Below, piece after piece: positions 15,618 to 24,850 of a stretch of 60,332 nt of DNA; the first letter of the stretch is position 1; every line of letters begins with the position of its first letter. The translations under genes were made by a program, and so were the position numbers. This DNA comes from CAZTDD01 sp964612675. GTDB lineage: Bacteria > Hinthialibacterota > Hinthialibacteria > Hinthialibacterales > JAKPRU01. The notes under the pieces are model-generated. The model saw nothing but the letters and a program-made list of their open reading frames with translations. It had not been told where the DNA came from and did not search any database. Location of the stretch: contig CAZTDD010000025.1 in NCBI GenBank assembly GCA_964612675.1, positions 1 through 60,332 on the forward strand, written 5' to 3'.

Positions 15618-17381
15618 ATGAACATTCAAGCGACGGACAGAAAATGGACCCTCGGCCTGATTCTCGTTCTGGGGCTGTTGGTGCGTTTGCCCTACATGTC
15701 GCGCCCGGGCTTTCGTCAGGACATGGCGTACTATCGTTCCTGCGCCTCCTACCTATCGGAACATTCGATCACGACGATCTACCGCGACGCCGCTCAGATC
15801 GAAGGCGGTATTGTGAATTACCCGCCGGTTTATTTGTTTATTCTTCAAGGGCTGGGCAAAGCGGCTCGGATGGTTTCGTCCGAGCCGTTCAACACAACCT
15901 GGTTTCTATTCCTTCTGAAAAGTGTGAATGTCCTCTCGGATCTGCTGATTGGGTTGCTCCTGTATCGACTCCTCCGGCGGGAGATGGATTTCGACACGGG
16001 AGCTGTCGGGCTGGCACTGTTTTGGCTGAACCCGGGAGCGATCTATCTGGGAGCATTTTTCGGGCAAACTGATTCGCTGTTTACGTTGTTCCTTGTGGCG
16101 GCAGCCTATGCGGCACGCTTTTCGCCTTTCCTTTCGGGATGTGCGTGCGGCATCGCGCTTGGTACGAAGCTGCAAACACTCCCGTTTCTCCCTCTGTATT
16201 TTCTTCCCTATTTGATCCGTCGCGATGTATCGGGGCTGTTCAAAACAGGGGCGGGTTTTGGGGCGGCGCTGGTTGTTTTGACACTTCCGTTTGCCATTGC
16301 CGGGGAAGCCGGTCGGATGGTGAATTCGTGTTTTGTCGTCTCGCTCGGTTGGAGTACGTCGCTCACGATGGGCGCCTTCAATCTCTGGCAGCTTTATCCC
16401 GAGCCGCTTTCGACCGATCAGGGGGTTTGGGGTTTCCTGTTCGGCTCGGATGGGCTCGCCCCGGCCCAGGCTCGTTTTTTGACTGTGCAACGCCTGGGGT
16501 TGATTCTTTTCTCGATGGCGTACTTCATGACAATCCTGGGTTTTGTTCGGCACCGCAAGGAAGATCGATTTCGTCTGTGGTGGGCGTTATCGGCGGCGTC
16601 TTTGGCATTCTTTTTTCTGCCGACACGGATTCACGAGCGCTATCTGTTTCCGTTTCTCGCATTTGCCGTTCCGAATAGCGCGGCCGGAAAGAATCGATTT
16701 CTGCAATGTATTTATCTGGCGATCAGCGTCTTCTTTCTGTTGAACCTGATGGTTGTCTGTCCTCCGGACAGCAGGCCGGTCCCGCTGCATATTGTCCACA
16801 CAACAGAAGGTGCCGATGTCCTGGCGGTGCTCGGCGTGTTTTTAGCGTTTCTGTGGGCGGTCGGTCGTCCTGCTATTGCCACACGTCGCGGGCTGTTTTT
16901 TGCGGGCGGCTTGCTGGTGGTCCTTCTTTTCGCGTTCGGTCAGAAGAAGATGCAGACACCACGTTTGTCGCTTGCCGATCTTCCTTATAAGAATGTCTAT
17001 CAGGAATGGGAGACGCCGAGGCGGGATCTCTCGTTAGGCGGTACCCCTCTGCGAATTGTGGACAAGGTTTTCTCGAAGGGAATCGGGACTCACGCCGCCT
17101 CCCGGATCACCTTCGCTGTTCCGGAAGGTGTGGAGAGACTCGAAGCGTGGATCGGTGCCGATGCGGAAGTCATCGGGGGGCCGGAGCGGACCAGCATTGT
17201 ATTTATTGTGGAACTGGATGGGGAAGAAGTCTTTCGCAGCGATCTGTTTTCGTCAAGAACTCCAGCGAACCGGATTGAGGTACCGCTGAAAAACGCAAGG
17301 GAAATCAGCCTGATTACGGACGATACAGACGACGGAAACCTGGACGACCACGCGGACTGGTGTGGGCTGTTTTTGGATTGA
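15618..17381 (+). CDS. GT-C membrane glycosyltransferase (Gpi18/ALG-like) fused to an NPCBM domain
   Basis: 587 residues. The first roughly 440 are polytopic (about ten hydrophobic helices). GT-C features are an acidic first loop (RQDMAYYRS), FFGQTDSLFTLF in a central loop and the IHERYLFPFLAF signature seen in ALG6/8 and Gpi18-like enzymes, which use lipid-phosphate sugars. The last 130 residues (from about YKNVYQEW) match the NPCBM pattern: FSKGIGTHAASRITF, LEAWIGADAEV and VPLKNAREISLITDD. NPCBM domains normally sit on secreted glycosidases, so a fusion to a transferase is unusual. It is the third gene of the GT2-SGNH-GT cluster. ATG start; no strong Shine-Dalgarno. Confidence 0.85.
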   Translation: MNIQATDRKWTLGLILVLGLLVRLPYMSRPGFRQDMAYYRSCASYLSEHSITTIYRDAAQIEGGIVNYPPVYLFILQGLGKAARMVSSEPFNTTWFLFLLKSVNVLSDLLIGLLLYRLLRREMDFDTGAVGLALFWLNPGAIYLGAFFGQTDSLFTLFLVAAAYAARFSPFLSGCACGIALGTKLQTLPFLPLYFLPYLIRRDVSGLFKTGAGFGAALVVLTLPFAIAGEAGRMVNSCFVVSLGWSTSLTMGAFNLWQLYPEPLSTDQGVWGFLFGSDGLAPAQARFLTVQRLGLILFSMAYFMTILGFVRHRKEDRFRLWWALSAASLAFFFLPTRIHERYLFPFLAFAVPNSAAGKNRFLQCIYLAISVFFLLNLMVVCPPDSRPVPLHIVHTTEGADVLAVLGVFLAFLWAVGRPAIATRRGLFFAGGLLVVLLFAFGQKKMQTPRLSLADLPYKNVYQEWETPRRDLSLGGTPLRIVDKVFSKGIGTHAASRITFAVPEGVERLEAWIGADAEVIGGPERTSIVFIVELDGEEVFRSDLFSSRTPANRIEVPLKNAREISLITDDTDDGNLDDHADWCGLFLD

Positions 17382-17399
17382 ACCGAAGGCCGTGGAATA

Positions 17400-17810
17400 C
17401 TATTCTTTCTTATAATACATGCCAGGTCGCTTCTGGGGTTTTTCGGTAGGCTCGGGGACCTTTTCTACCTTTGCCGCTCCTCCTTTTTGCTGGAGTTTCT
17501 TGAACATGCACGTGCGGCAATAGGTCTGCCCCTCTTTTACTTCCCGCCCGCACGAAGGACAAGTCGGTTTTGCATTTGCCTCGGACTCTTTGACCAGAAC
17601 GATTCGGTTCTGCTCGATCCATTTTTCGAGCAGGGATTGTTCCATCTCAAATTCGTCAAGGATTTCATTCCTCATTGCTTCCGGATTGTCGCGAAGAAAT
17701 TCGCGGACATCGAGGAGGAGCTCTTCCTCTTCTCGTTCACAATCCTTACATATGTCGAGGTTGACCTTCCGAAATAATTTCCCGCATTTTCTGCAATTGG
17801 CGAGCGGCAT
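17400..17810 (-). CDS. zinc-ribbon protein resembling the flagellar-operon YvyF family
   Basis: 136 residues with two Cys pairs near the N-terminus (CRKCG and CKDC) and two more near the C-terminus (CPSCG and CRTC), so probably two zinc knuckles. They are separated by an acidic helical middle (EEEELLLDVREFLRDNPEAM) and a helix-turn-helix-like EKWIEQNRIVL. This layout matches the short flagellar-operon protein family (YvyF-like). No flagellar gene is in the window. It is a lone minus-strand gene; a regulatory role is inference. Confidence 0.65.
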   Translation of the reverse strand: MPLANCRKCGKLFRKVNLDICKDCEREEEELLLDVREFLRDNPEAMRNEILDEFEMEQSLLEKWIEQNRIVLVKESEANAKPTCPSCGREVKEGQTYCRTCMFKKLQQKGGAAKVEKVPEPTEKPQKRPGMYYKKE

Positions 17811-18161
17811 TGTTCCCTCCTGTATGCCCTTACCGAGATTTATTGTTGTGGTTCTTCAATCCCGACTCCCAGCTCAACACAATAGGAATTCTCTGTGTTT
17901 CGCTATCGCTCGACCCGCTACCGCTCTCCTATTTGCCCGGCGCACGGGCAGTGTTCTTTGCTTTTGCGGCATTTTCTTCGCTCTTGTATCAGAGTAGCAC
18001 TCAAATCAACGCTGATCTCTGCGCCTCCGGCCCGGGTATACAACCCGGGTACGACGGGCCGGACAGTGTCAAGTCGAGATTTTTTCTTCACGTCGGGAGA
18101 AGAAAACTCGACACTCTGTCAGATCATCTCATTGTACGCAAAGCAGGGGGAAAAAAGCAAC
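17811..18161. other. gene-free stretch with palindromes
   Basis: No convincing gene. It holds a 7-bp perfect inverted repeat CCCGGGT-ATACA-ACCCGGG at 18031-18049 and the long imperfect inverted repeat at 18062-18120. Open frames here lack a Shine-Dalgarno and read through both palindromes. Confidence 0.6.
18062..18120. repeat. long imperfect inverted repeat
   Basis: The left arm (18062-18089) and right arm (18099-18120) share GTCGAG with CTCGAC, TTTTCTTC with GAAGAAAA, and outer GACAGTGTC with GACACTCTGTC, around a nine-base loop. It could be a small mobile palindrome or a terminator-like hairpin for the convergent transcripts; it has no flanking T tract. Confidence 0.55.
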
Positions 18162-18611
18162 TCACCCATTCTCAACCTCTTCCGATTGCCAGTCGACGAA
18201 TGAAGCGTCTCCCCACAACCGTTCGAGCCCGTAGTAGTCTCTCGATTCCGGAGAGAAGATGTGGACGAGCACAACGATGTAATCCAGCAGGAACCACGAC
18301 GTACTTTCCTTTCCTTCCGTATGTGCCGCCCGAATTCTGTACTTGCGAAGTTTCTCTTCGACCCTGTCTGCGAGCGCCCTCATGTGAACGATGGAGGTTC
18401 CGGTCGCGATCACAAAGAAGTCGGCAAAGCCCGATAAGGTGGAAAGATCCAAAACGACGATGTCCTCAGCCTTTCCTTCCATCAACGCATGGGCGGCCCT
18501 TACGGCGATTTCTCGGCTTTCTTCGAGGTGATCGGAGACGACCGATTCGGCCTGTGGTTCTGTCACAAGCAAATTCTCCTCTGTGGAGTGTTTGTCGAAT
18601 AATTGTAACAT
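18162..18611 (-). CDS. rsfS: ribosomal silencing factor RsfS (Iojap)
   Basis: 149 residues from the ATG at 18611, which has GGAGGG just upstream; a longer frame to 18683 lacks support. The core DIVVLDLSTLSGFADFFVIATG, SIVHMRALADRVEEKL and WFLLDYIVVLVHIFSPESRDYYGLERLWGDA segments are diagnostic of RsfS, which binds uL14 on the 50S subunit and blocks subunit joining in starvation. The roughly 35-residue N-terminal extension is not conserved. Often next to nadD; here it stands alone. Confidence 0.95.
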   Translation of the reverse strand: MLQLFDKHSTEENLLVTEPQAESVVSDHLEESREIAVRAAHALMEGKAEDIVVLDLSTLSGFADFFVIATGTSIVHMRALADRVEEKLRKYRIRAAHTEGKESTSWFLLDYIVVLVHIFSPESRDYYGLERLWGDASFVDWQSEEVENG

Positions 18612-18674
18612 CGCCCTCCACCCGAGGCAAACAGCGGGATTCCTGGGGGTGGAATGCGTGGAGTCCCTAAAAGC

Positions 18675-18745
18675 TGACGGCACCGCAAAAAGTCGGGAAT
18701 ACGGATTTCAACCCCCTCCTAACCTCCCCCGATCTTCGGGGGAGG
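18675..18745. repeat. dispersed repeat copy 1 with terminal hairpin
   Basis: Begins TGACGGC, two variable bases, CGCAAAAAGTCG. Over 54 bp it matches the copy at the right edge (60279-60332) at about 50 positions. It ends in a perfect 10-bp hairpin, CCTCCCCCGA-TCT-TCGGGGGAGG, followed by an A run, at 18723-18745. With the neighbouring sequence it fills the gene-free stretch 18612-18966. Confidence 0.75.
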
Positions 18746-18787
18746 AAAAAGAAACGAGCGTGCCTGCAGCGTATTCTCCCCCAAGCC

Positions 18788-18808
18788 TGACGGCGTCGCA
18801 AAAAGTCG
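18788..18808. repeat. dispersed repeat copy 2 (core only)
   Basis: Carries only the 21-bp core of the element (TGACGGC, two variable bases, CGCAAAAAGTCG), identical to the core of the right-edge copy, then diverges. Confidence 0.65.
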
Positions 18809-18966
18809 TGGAGAAGGTCACAGGACATCTGCCGTGCCGCTCTCCTTGTGTTTTGGGAGTCTGGGGTAAGATCGTACTATCCGGAGACGACTATTCTCCA
18901 CTTCGGTGACAGAGCCCCAAGGGAAATGGATCCGAGGGTCCGTGTTCCTGCGAAGAGGTAGGAGGA

Positions 18967-19530
18967 ATGAGCTACTCGCGAATCGCAACGATTTTGCTCT
19001 TGGTCGGTTCAATCGTGCCTGGAGCCTTTGCACACCTCAACAGCTACTCGTATGCCGAGATCGAGATTGGAGCGGAGGAGATTGTGTACGAGTTACGTGT
19101 CGATGTATTGACTCTGGTTGAACTCTTTCAAATCGACCAAAACGGTGACTGGATCGTCGACAAGACCGAGATCGAACGAACCAGACAGTTGATTTACTAC
19201 TACCTGCGAAACAAAATCAAAGTACTATCCAGCGGCAAACAGCTTCCAATGGATCTCCGTTCGGTCGAATACAGGAAAGAACCTCAGCCCCACGTAGCAT
19301 TGGTTATGCGATTTGCCTGTCCGAGTTCCGACGAGGATTGTGTGATGTTTTGTAATGTATCCGAGGAGACCGATCCGTTTCATCGGAGTATCTCCTCGGT
19401 CCGCATTGGCGACGAAGAGTACCAATTCGTATTCACAAAAGAGAACTACCTCACTGTGCCGGCCAAGCTGCGCCAGGGTGCGGCGAGTGAAGAGGTCTCG
19501 TCCGCAACCGGGCAGCCTTCCCGCAAGTAA
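18967..19530 (+). CDS. secreted protein resembling the periplasmic N-domain of HupE/UreJ proteins
   Basis: 187 residues. The ATG follows GTAGGAGGA. There is a Sec signal (hydrophobic residues 6-21, cut near AFA). The mature start HLNSYSYAEIEIG and an EF-hand-like DQNGDWIVDKTE loop resemble the extracytoplasmic domain that precedes the HupE/UreJ-type channel domain in some proteins. The membrane part is absent here, so this is either a stand-alone version or a truncated one. Two Cys near the middle could form a disulfide. No function is assigned. Confidence 0.6.
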   Translation: MSYSRIATILLLVGSIVPGAFAHLNSYSYAEIEIGAEEIVYELRVDVLTLVELFQIDQNGDWIVDKTEIERTRQLIYYYLRNKIKVLSSGKQLPMDLRSVEYRKEPQPHVALVMRFACPSSDEDCVMFCNVSEETDPFHRSISSVRIGDEEYQFVFTKENYLTVPAKLRQGAASEEVSSATGQPSRK

Positions 19531-19711
19531 GAGGAACACTGCTTCCCCGGGCTCCACGCAGGTTTTGGGATGTTTTTAACCATAATGGGGCTATACAGAT
19601 CCCGCATTGACGTTTTATCATGAGCCGATGGGGCAAGAAGAAGATTCCACAACCTCAGCACGGGGTGCCCGTTCTTTCATCGAGTAATTTCCATTATCCG
19701 GGAAGGCGACT

Positions 19712-22700
19712 ATGGGAGCATCCGGCGGAAATTGGAGTGACTGGATTACTGTCCAAAGTCGTCTGAATCCGGGGGACCATGCCTGTTTTCTTTCGGAGTT
19801 TCCCGAGGAAGAACCACCGATCGTTACCCCTTTTCTTCAATACGGGCTGAGGCGGAAGGAACGATGTATCTGCGTTGGCGGTGCTACTGCCAGAGACCGA
19901 TTTCTGACCGCGCTTGCCGAGGCGGGAACGGATATACACACCGCGGTCGAGGCAGGAGCCTTGCTTTGTTTGGACCCACCTGGACATTCCTCGAAGAAGG
20001 GTATGGACTCGAATCGTTTCTTCGCTTCGCTCGACGGTTTCGCGAAAGAGGCCGAGATCGAGGGATGCTCAGGTATGCGGATTGTCTGCGACGCAGCGGG
20101 AATCTTTGACGGTAATGAGAATGCATACAAAGTAATCGAATTCGAAGCCTACATGTCTCATTGGCTCCAACAGCATCACTCATGTGGCCTGTGTGTCTAT
20201 GACAAAGAACATTTCGCCGATGAAACCCTTGTACATGTTGTTCGAATACATCCCCTGATTGTTCATAACGGGACGGTTGCGAGGAACCTAGGCTCGTCGT
20301 TTCCGGCCTCCGACAGCGCACCGCGTACGCCAACCGACGAGTTGAATGCGTTGCTTAAGGCGATCGATTGCCCACCATCGGATATTTCTTCGCTGGAAGA
20401 TGAACGCCGCGAGATCGCAGAGCAACTGAAACGACGCGACGTCGAGATTCGCCTTCTCAGGGAAGAACTCAACGCAGAAATCAGTAAACGAAGCCGATTT
20501 GAATCGGCGCTCGAACAGAAGACCGATGAGACTTCCCTGGTACTCAACAGCATCTCTGATCTTGTTCTCTTTCAGGACTGTAAGTTCAAGGTTCTCTGGG
20601 CGAATGAGGCAGCAGGGCGAGCCGCCGGTTGTCGCACTGCCGATCTGGCGGGACGTTACTGTTATGAAATCTGGGCGGGGACGGGTACGCCCTGTCCCGG
20701 TTGCCCGGTAAACGAATGTCTCGAAACCGGGAAACCGGCACATAACGAAATCACGACCCCGGACGGTCGTGTTTGGTCAATCCAGGGCTATCCTGTTCGC
20801 GACGATACCGGAAAAATCCAAGGGGCTGCCGAAATCGTCCGCAATGTTACCAATCAGAAAAGAGCGGAGGAGGCGAACAACAGGCGCGCCGAAATGGAGA
20901 CGCTGGTTGCCGGCATTTCCGCGGAAATCACCGAGACGTCTTCCGATGCCGTCGATGAAGGTATACACAGAGCGCTTCGTGAAATCGGTCAACATCTGGA
21001 CGTCGATCACTGTTTGGTGTTTCTACAGAACGAGTCCGGAATCGGCCTTCAATTGACACATGAATGGACCGCTTCAGGTCTGCCAGGCGGGTCAGGTACA
21101 AGGGAGATGCTGGGGGTGGACGAGCTGCCCTGGCTCTTGGAGAAACTGAACCGATTCGAGTTGGTGCCTGTTTCTTTGATCAGTGAATTGTCTACTGAAG
21201 CCTCTGCCGAGCACGACTATTTCGAGGAACGCCGGGTAAGGTCTTTTGTCTCTGTGCCTCTTCTGTGTTGGGGATCCTTTGTTGGGTTTCTGCAGGTCGA
21301 ATGCATAAACCGGGAGAGAGCCTGGACAGACGATGCGATCGCTATGCTCCGAATAACAAGCGAAATTCTTGGAAATGCTCTTGGGAAAAAGAGAACCGAA
21401 GAAGAACTTCGATTCCTTTCTTCCATCGTACAGCAAACTCACGAAGGAATCGCCACGTCCGACCTGGACGGCTATCTATTGTTCGTCAATAACGCTTTCG
21501 CGGAGATGCTCGGGTATGCTCCAGAAGAGTTGATCGGAAGGCACCTGACCATGTTTCACTCCCCGCAAGACATTCCTATGGTCGATTCGGCATTGCGCCG
21601 ATTGCGGGAGACGGGAGAGTTCGTCGGTGAGATCACTCATATGCGGCGAGATGGCAGCGTATTTCCCTCCTGGATGAACACCTCCCTGTTGTACGACGAA
21701 GCGGGGAACGCGATTGGTATGATCGCGATTCTCCGAGACATCAGCGTACAAAAAGAGGCGGAGCAAGCGCTTCGCATAAGCGAAGAACGGTACCGCTCAT
21801 TTGTCGATAGCTTTCGAGGAATCGCATTTCGGGGAACGCTCGACTTCCAGCCTATCTTCATGCACGGTGCGGTAGAAGCCATAACCGGGTACCACGAGAA
21901 CGATTTTGTCTCTGGAACGCTGCGATGGGACCAGATCGTTTATTCGGAAGACAAAGACCGACTGATGGCCTCGACAGAAGCATTCTGTTCAATTCCAGGA
22001 CATTCCGCAGTCCGTGAGTACCGCATCCTGCGGAAGGATGGATCGATCGCATGGATTCACGAGGTGATCCAGAATGTCTGCGACACCGACGGCAGCCCGG
22101 AACTGGTCCAAGGGGTCATTCATGAAATCACTCAGTGGAAACAGCTCGAAGAGAGCTTGCGGTACAGCAGGCGAATGGAAGCGATAGGACGACTGGCGGG
22201 CGGGGTTGCCCGCGAATTCAACAATCTGCTCACGGGAATCATGGGAGGACTGAGTCTTGCCGAGGCGGAACTCACGCCCAAGGCACGCACCTATCTGAGA
22301 ATCGCCCAAAACGCCGCGGACCGGGCCTGCAGCCTGGTTCGACAGCTGCTCGCCTTTAACCGCGAATCGCCTCTGGAACTTCGGCCGCTCGCCTTGAACC
22401 GCGTCGTCGAGGCGGTAAGCCGGCTTGTCAAAGAAACGATCGACCGTCGCATCGACGTTGTCGTGCGTCTTGACGAGCAATTGCCTCTTGTTCAGGCCGA
22501 TGAGTTCCAGATGGAGTCCGTCTTCATGAATCTCTGTGTCAACGCCCGTGACGCGATACAGGGAATCCTGCACAAACAGCGGCGGCCCCAGTTACGGGAC
22601 AAGAAGTTCGTTATCCGGATCGAGACGCGTACCCGCTTTGTTGTACCGGAGTACGGCGAATCCCATTCAGAAGCCGGTGCCGGAAAGCATGTTGTCGTGA

Positions 22701-23323
22701 GTGTATCCGACAATGGTCCGGGTATGAATAAGGAAACCCAGCAACATGTTTTCGAGCCTTTTTATACAACGAAAAGCACGGGAGTCGGGGTGGGCTTGGG
22801 ACTGGCCAGTGCGTATGGAATCGTAAAACAACACAACGGGTGGATCAATCTGCAAAGTCGTCCGCGAGAGGGCACGACTTTTGAGGTGTATCTGCCGGCA
22901 CACGAAGAAACACCAATGGATCAGTCCGTCGAAGACAAGCGAGAGATTCCGAAAGGTAAAGAGACGATCTTGCTGGCCGACGACGAGGACATAATTCTGG
23001 ACGTGGGTCAAGCCATTCTGGAGAAATCCGGCTATACTGTATTGACCGCTCTAGATGGTGAGCAAGCGGTCAAAGCATTTTCGACCCACAAGGATGAGAT
23101 CCAGCTGGTCATCCTCGATCTCTCGATGCCTCTGCTCTCCGGACAGGAGGTGTTGGAGCGTATCAGAGAGATCGACTCTCATGTAAAAGTCCTCGTGAGT
23201 AGCGGGTACAGCGAAAGTTCAGAGCGGGAGGAACTCGATGCGCTGGGAGCTACGGGATACGTCCCGAAACCGTATACACCAACGAACCTGGCGCAAAAGG
23301 TTCGTGACACATTGGATGAGTAA
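19712..23323 (+). CDS. hybrid sensor: MEDS, PAS, GAF, PAS, PAS, degenerate HisKA, HATPase, receiver
   Basis: 1203 residues, no membrane segment. An N-terminal MEDS (DcmR-type) sensory domain (about 14-190; GDHACFLSE), a coiled coil (about 225-275), PAS (about 275-390), GAF (about 400-560), two PAS (about 565-690 and 695-815), then the dimerisation helix. The H-box reads GGVAREFNNLL: the phospho-accepting His is Arg834 (codon CGC). The HATPase is intact (NARDAI, DNGPGM, GVGLGLASAYG), as is the C-terminal receiver with DDED and phospho-acceptor Asp1136 in ILDLSMP. It cannot autophosphorylate in the usual way unless another His is used. The ATG has GGAAGG. A radical SAM gene follows 56 bp later. 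Confidence 0.9.
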   Translation: MGASGGNWSDWITVQSRLNPGDHACFLSEFPEEEPPIVTPFLQYGLRRKERCICVGGATARDRFLTALAEAGTDIHTAVEAGALLCLDPPGHSSKKGMDSNRFFASLDGFAKEAEIEGCSGMRIVCDAAGIFDGNENAYKVIEFEAYMSHWLQQHHSCGLCVYDKEHFADETLVHVVRIHPLIVHNGTVARNLGSSFPASDSAPRTPTDELNALLKAIDCPPSDISSLEDERREIAEQLKRRDVEIRLLREELNAEISKRSRFESALEQKTDETSLVLNSISDLVLFQDCKFKVLWANEAAGRAAGCRTADLAGRYCYEIWAGTGTPCPGCPVNECLETGKPAHNEITTPDGRVWSIQGYPVRDDTGKIQGAAEIVRNVTNQKRAEEANNRRAEMETLVAGISAEITETSSDAVDEGIHRALREIGQHLDVDHCLVFLQNESGIGLQLTHEWTASGLPGGSGTREMLGVDELPWLLEKLNRFELVPVSLISELSTEASAEHDYFEERRVRSFVSVPLLCWGSFVGFLQVECINRERAWTDDAIAMLRITSEILGNALGKKRTEEELRFLSSIVQQTHEGIATSDLDGYLLFVNNAFAEMLGYAPEELIGRHLTMFHSPQDIPMVDSALRRLRETGEFVGEITHMRRDGSVFPSWMNTSLLYDEAGNAIGMIAILRDISVQKEAEQALRISEERYRSFVDSFRGIAFRGTLDFQPIFMHGAVEAITGYHENDFVSGTLRWDQIVYSEDKDRLMASTEAFCSIPGHSAVREYRILRKDGSIAWIHEVIQNVCDTDGSPELVQGVIHEITQWKQLEESLRYSRRMEAIGRLAGGVAREFNNLLTGIMGGLSLAEAELTPKARTYLRIAQNAADRACSLVRQLLAFNRESPLELRPLALNRVVEAVSRLVKETIDRRIDVVVRLDEQLPLVQADEFQMESVFMNLCVNARDAIQGILHKQRRPQLRDKKFVIRIETRTRFVVPEYGESHSEAGAGKHVVVSVSDNGPGMNKETQQHVFEPFYTTKSTGVGVGLGLASAYGIVKQHNGWINLQSRPREGTTFEVYLPAHEETPMDQSVEDKREIPKGKETILLADDEDIILDVGQAILEKSGYTVLTALDGEQAVKAFSTHKDEIQLVILDLSMPLLSGQEVLERIREIDSHVKVLVSSGYSESSEREELDALGATGYVPKPYTPTNLAQKVRDTLDE

Positions 23324-23379
23324 CGAAGAACCGGTTGTGGACATGATTTTATCGCCGGGGGTGTGCCGCAGCATCGCTG

Positions 23380-24828
23380 ATGCAAGTTGACAAGAACAAG
23401 ATCCTGTTGATCAAACCGAGTACAGCGGAGAAACGACTATCCTTCATCTCCGTCCAACCGCCGATCAATCTTGCCTACCTCGCCGCAGTACTCCGTCGAA
23501 ACGATTTCGATGTATCGATTCTGGATTTCACAGTGACCGCATATGACGAGAATCGCTTCAAAGAATCCTTTGTTGCGAATCCGCCCGCGCTTCTCGGAAT
23601 TACTTGTTTCACACCGACCATCTTGAACGGATATGAAATTGCGCGAGTGACGAAGGAAGTGTCCCCCAAGACGATCACAGTGATCGGCGGTCCCCATTCG
23701 ACCGCACTTCCGGAACAGACGCTGAAAGAATGCCCATTTGTCGATGCAATTGTGGTGGGCGAAGGAGAAGATACATTTCTCGAACTCGCCGAACGAGTCC
23801 GATCAAACGACTCCATGAGAGGCTGTGCCGGAGTCGTCCATCGTTGCGACAACGAAATCGTACGGGAACCCGTCCGGGATCTGATTTCCTCGTTGGACGA
23901 GTTACCCTTTCCGGCACGGGATCTGCTCGACTGGGAATCGTACCGCACGGTACAACATACGCGGGGGATCTCGGAGGAATATCAGCCGCTGACGGAACTG
24001 TTCACCTCGCGAGGGTGCCCGGGGAAGTGTCTTTTTTGTGCTGTGAATCTCGCCTACGGATCGCGCGTTCGATTCCGCAGCGCGCAGAATGTCCTGGCCG
24101 AGGTGGAGGAATGCAGACGCCGCTATGGGGTGCGGCATTTTGTGATTCAAGACGATACGTTTACTTTGCGTCCCGGCCGGGTGGCGGAGCTGATGAAGGG
24201 ATTTCGACGTTTGGGTGTCGAATCGTTTTCATGCGATGCACGGGTCGACCTTGTTTCGGAAGAGATGCTTCGCGAGATGGCGAACTCCGGATGTGTAAAA
24301 ATCTCGTTCGGTGTCGAGTCGGGGAGCCCGCGAATTCTCGCGATGAACGGGAAAGGGATCACCAGAGAACAGGCAGTCAATGCGTTCAAATGGGGCCGCG
24401 AAGCAGGTATTCCGCTCCTCGAGGCGACATTTATCGTGGGCAGTCATCCTGGCGAGACCGTCGAGGATCTTGAAGCGACCCGTGAACTGATTCGGGAGAT
24501 CCGACCCGATATTCTCTTCTGTTCGATAGTCGTTCCGTATCCGGGAACCGAAATGTACCGTTTGTTGAAGGAGAAAGGGTTGTATCCGGAAGATGAGAAC
24601 TGGGAAGATTTCCGGATGTTTGCGGGGGCTCCACGTTGGCGGACGGTTCACTTTTCCGGAGAGGAGTTGGTGAGGCACCGAGATCGCATCCTGCGGTCCT
24701 ATTATTTTAGTCCGTGGTATGCTGTTCAGCGTGTTCGGAAATTGACCAGTTGGACGGAAATGAAGTACTGGCTGCGCGCAGCCATGGATTATCTCCGTGT
24801 GACTGTGGGCGCGGGACGCTCGAAATAG
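23380..24828 (+). CDS. B12-binding-domain radical SAM protein
   Basis: 482 residues. An N-terminal cobalamin-binding-like Rossmann domain (QPPINLAYLAAVLR, then VIGGPHSTALPEQ) is followed by a radical SAM domain with CPGKCLFC near residue 212 and QDDTFTLRPGR downstream, plus GVESGSPRIL. Relatives of the BchE/P-methylase type methylate or rearrange diverse substrates, including lipids and sugars. It is followed 22 bp later by a Maf-N/CgeB-like glycosyltransferase, so the two may form a surface-glycan unit. The substrate is unknown. Confidence 0.9.
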   Translation: MQVDKNKILLIKPSTAEKRLSFISVQPPINLAYLAAVLRRNDFDVSILDFTVTAYDENRFKESFVANPPALLGITCFTPTILNGYEIARVTKEVSPKTITVIGGPHSTALPEQTLKECPFVDAIVVGEGEDTFLELAERVRSNDSMRGCAGVVHRCDNEIVREPVRDLISSLDELPFPARDLLDWESYRTVQHTRGISEEYQPLTELFTSRGCPGKCLFCAVNLAYGSRVRFRSAQNVLAEVEECRRRYGVRHFVIQDDTFTLRPGRVAELMKGFRRLGVESFSCDARVDLVSEEMLREMANSGCVKISFGVESGSPRILAMNGKGITREQAVNAFKWGREAGIPLLEATFIVGSHPGETVEDLEATRELIREIRPDILFCSIVVPYPGTEMYRLLKEKGLYPEDENWEDFRMFAGAPRWRTVHFSGEELVRHRDRILRSYYFSPWYAVQRVRKLTSWTEMKYWLRAAMDYLRVTVGAGRSK

Positions 24829-24850
24829 ACGGGACCGGACCTCAAAAGAC

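Noticed and set aside
17810..18670. Plus-strand frame of 286 codons
   Set aside because: Overlaps rsfS on the other strand and runs through two palindromes; no Shine-Dalgarno and low-complexity Arg/Ser/Pro content.
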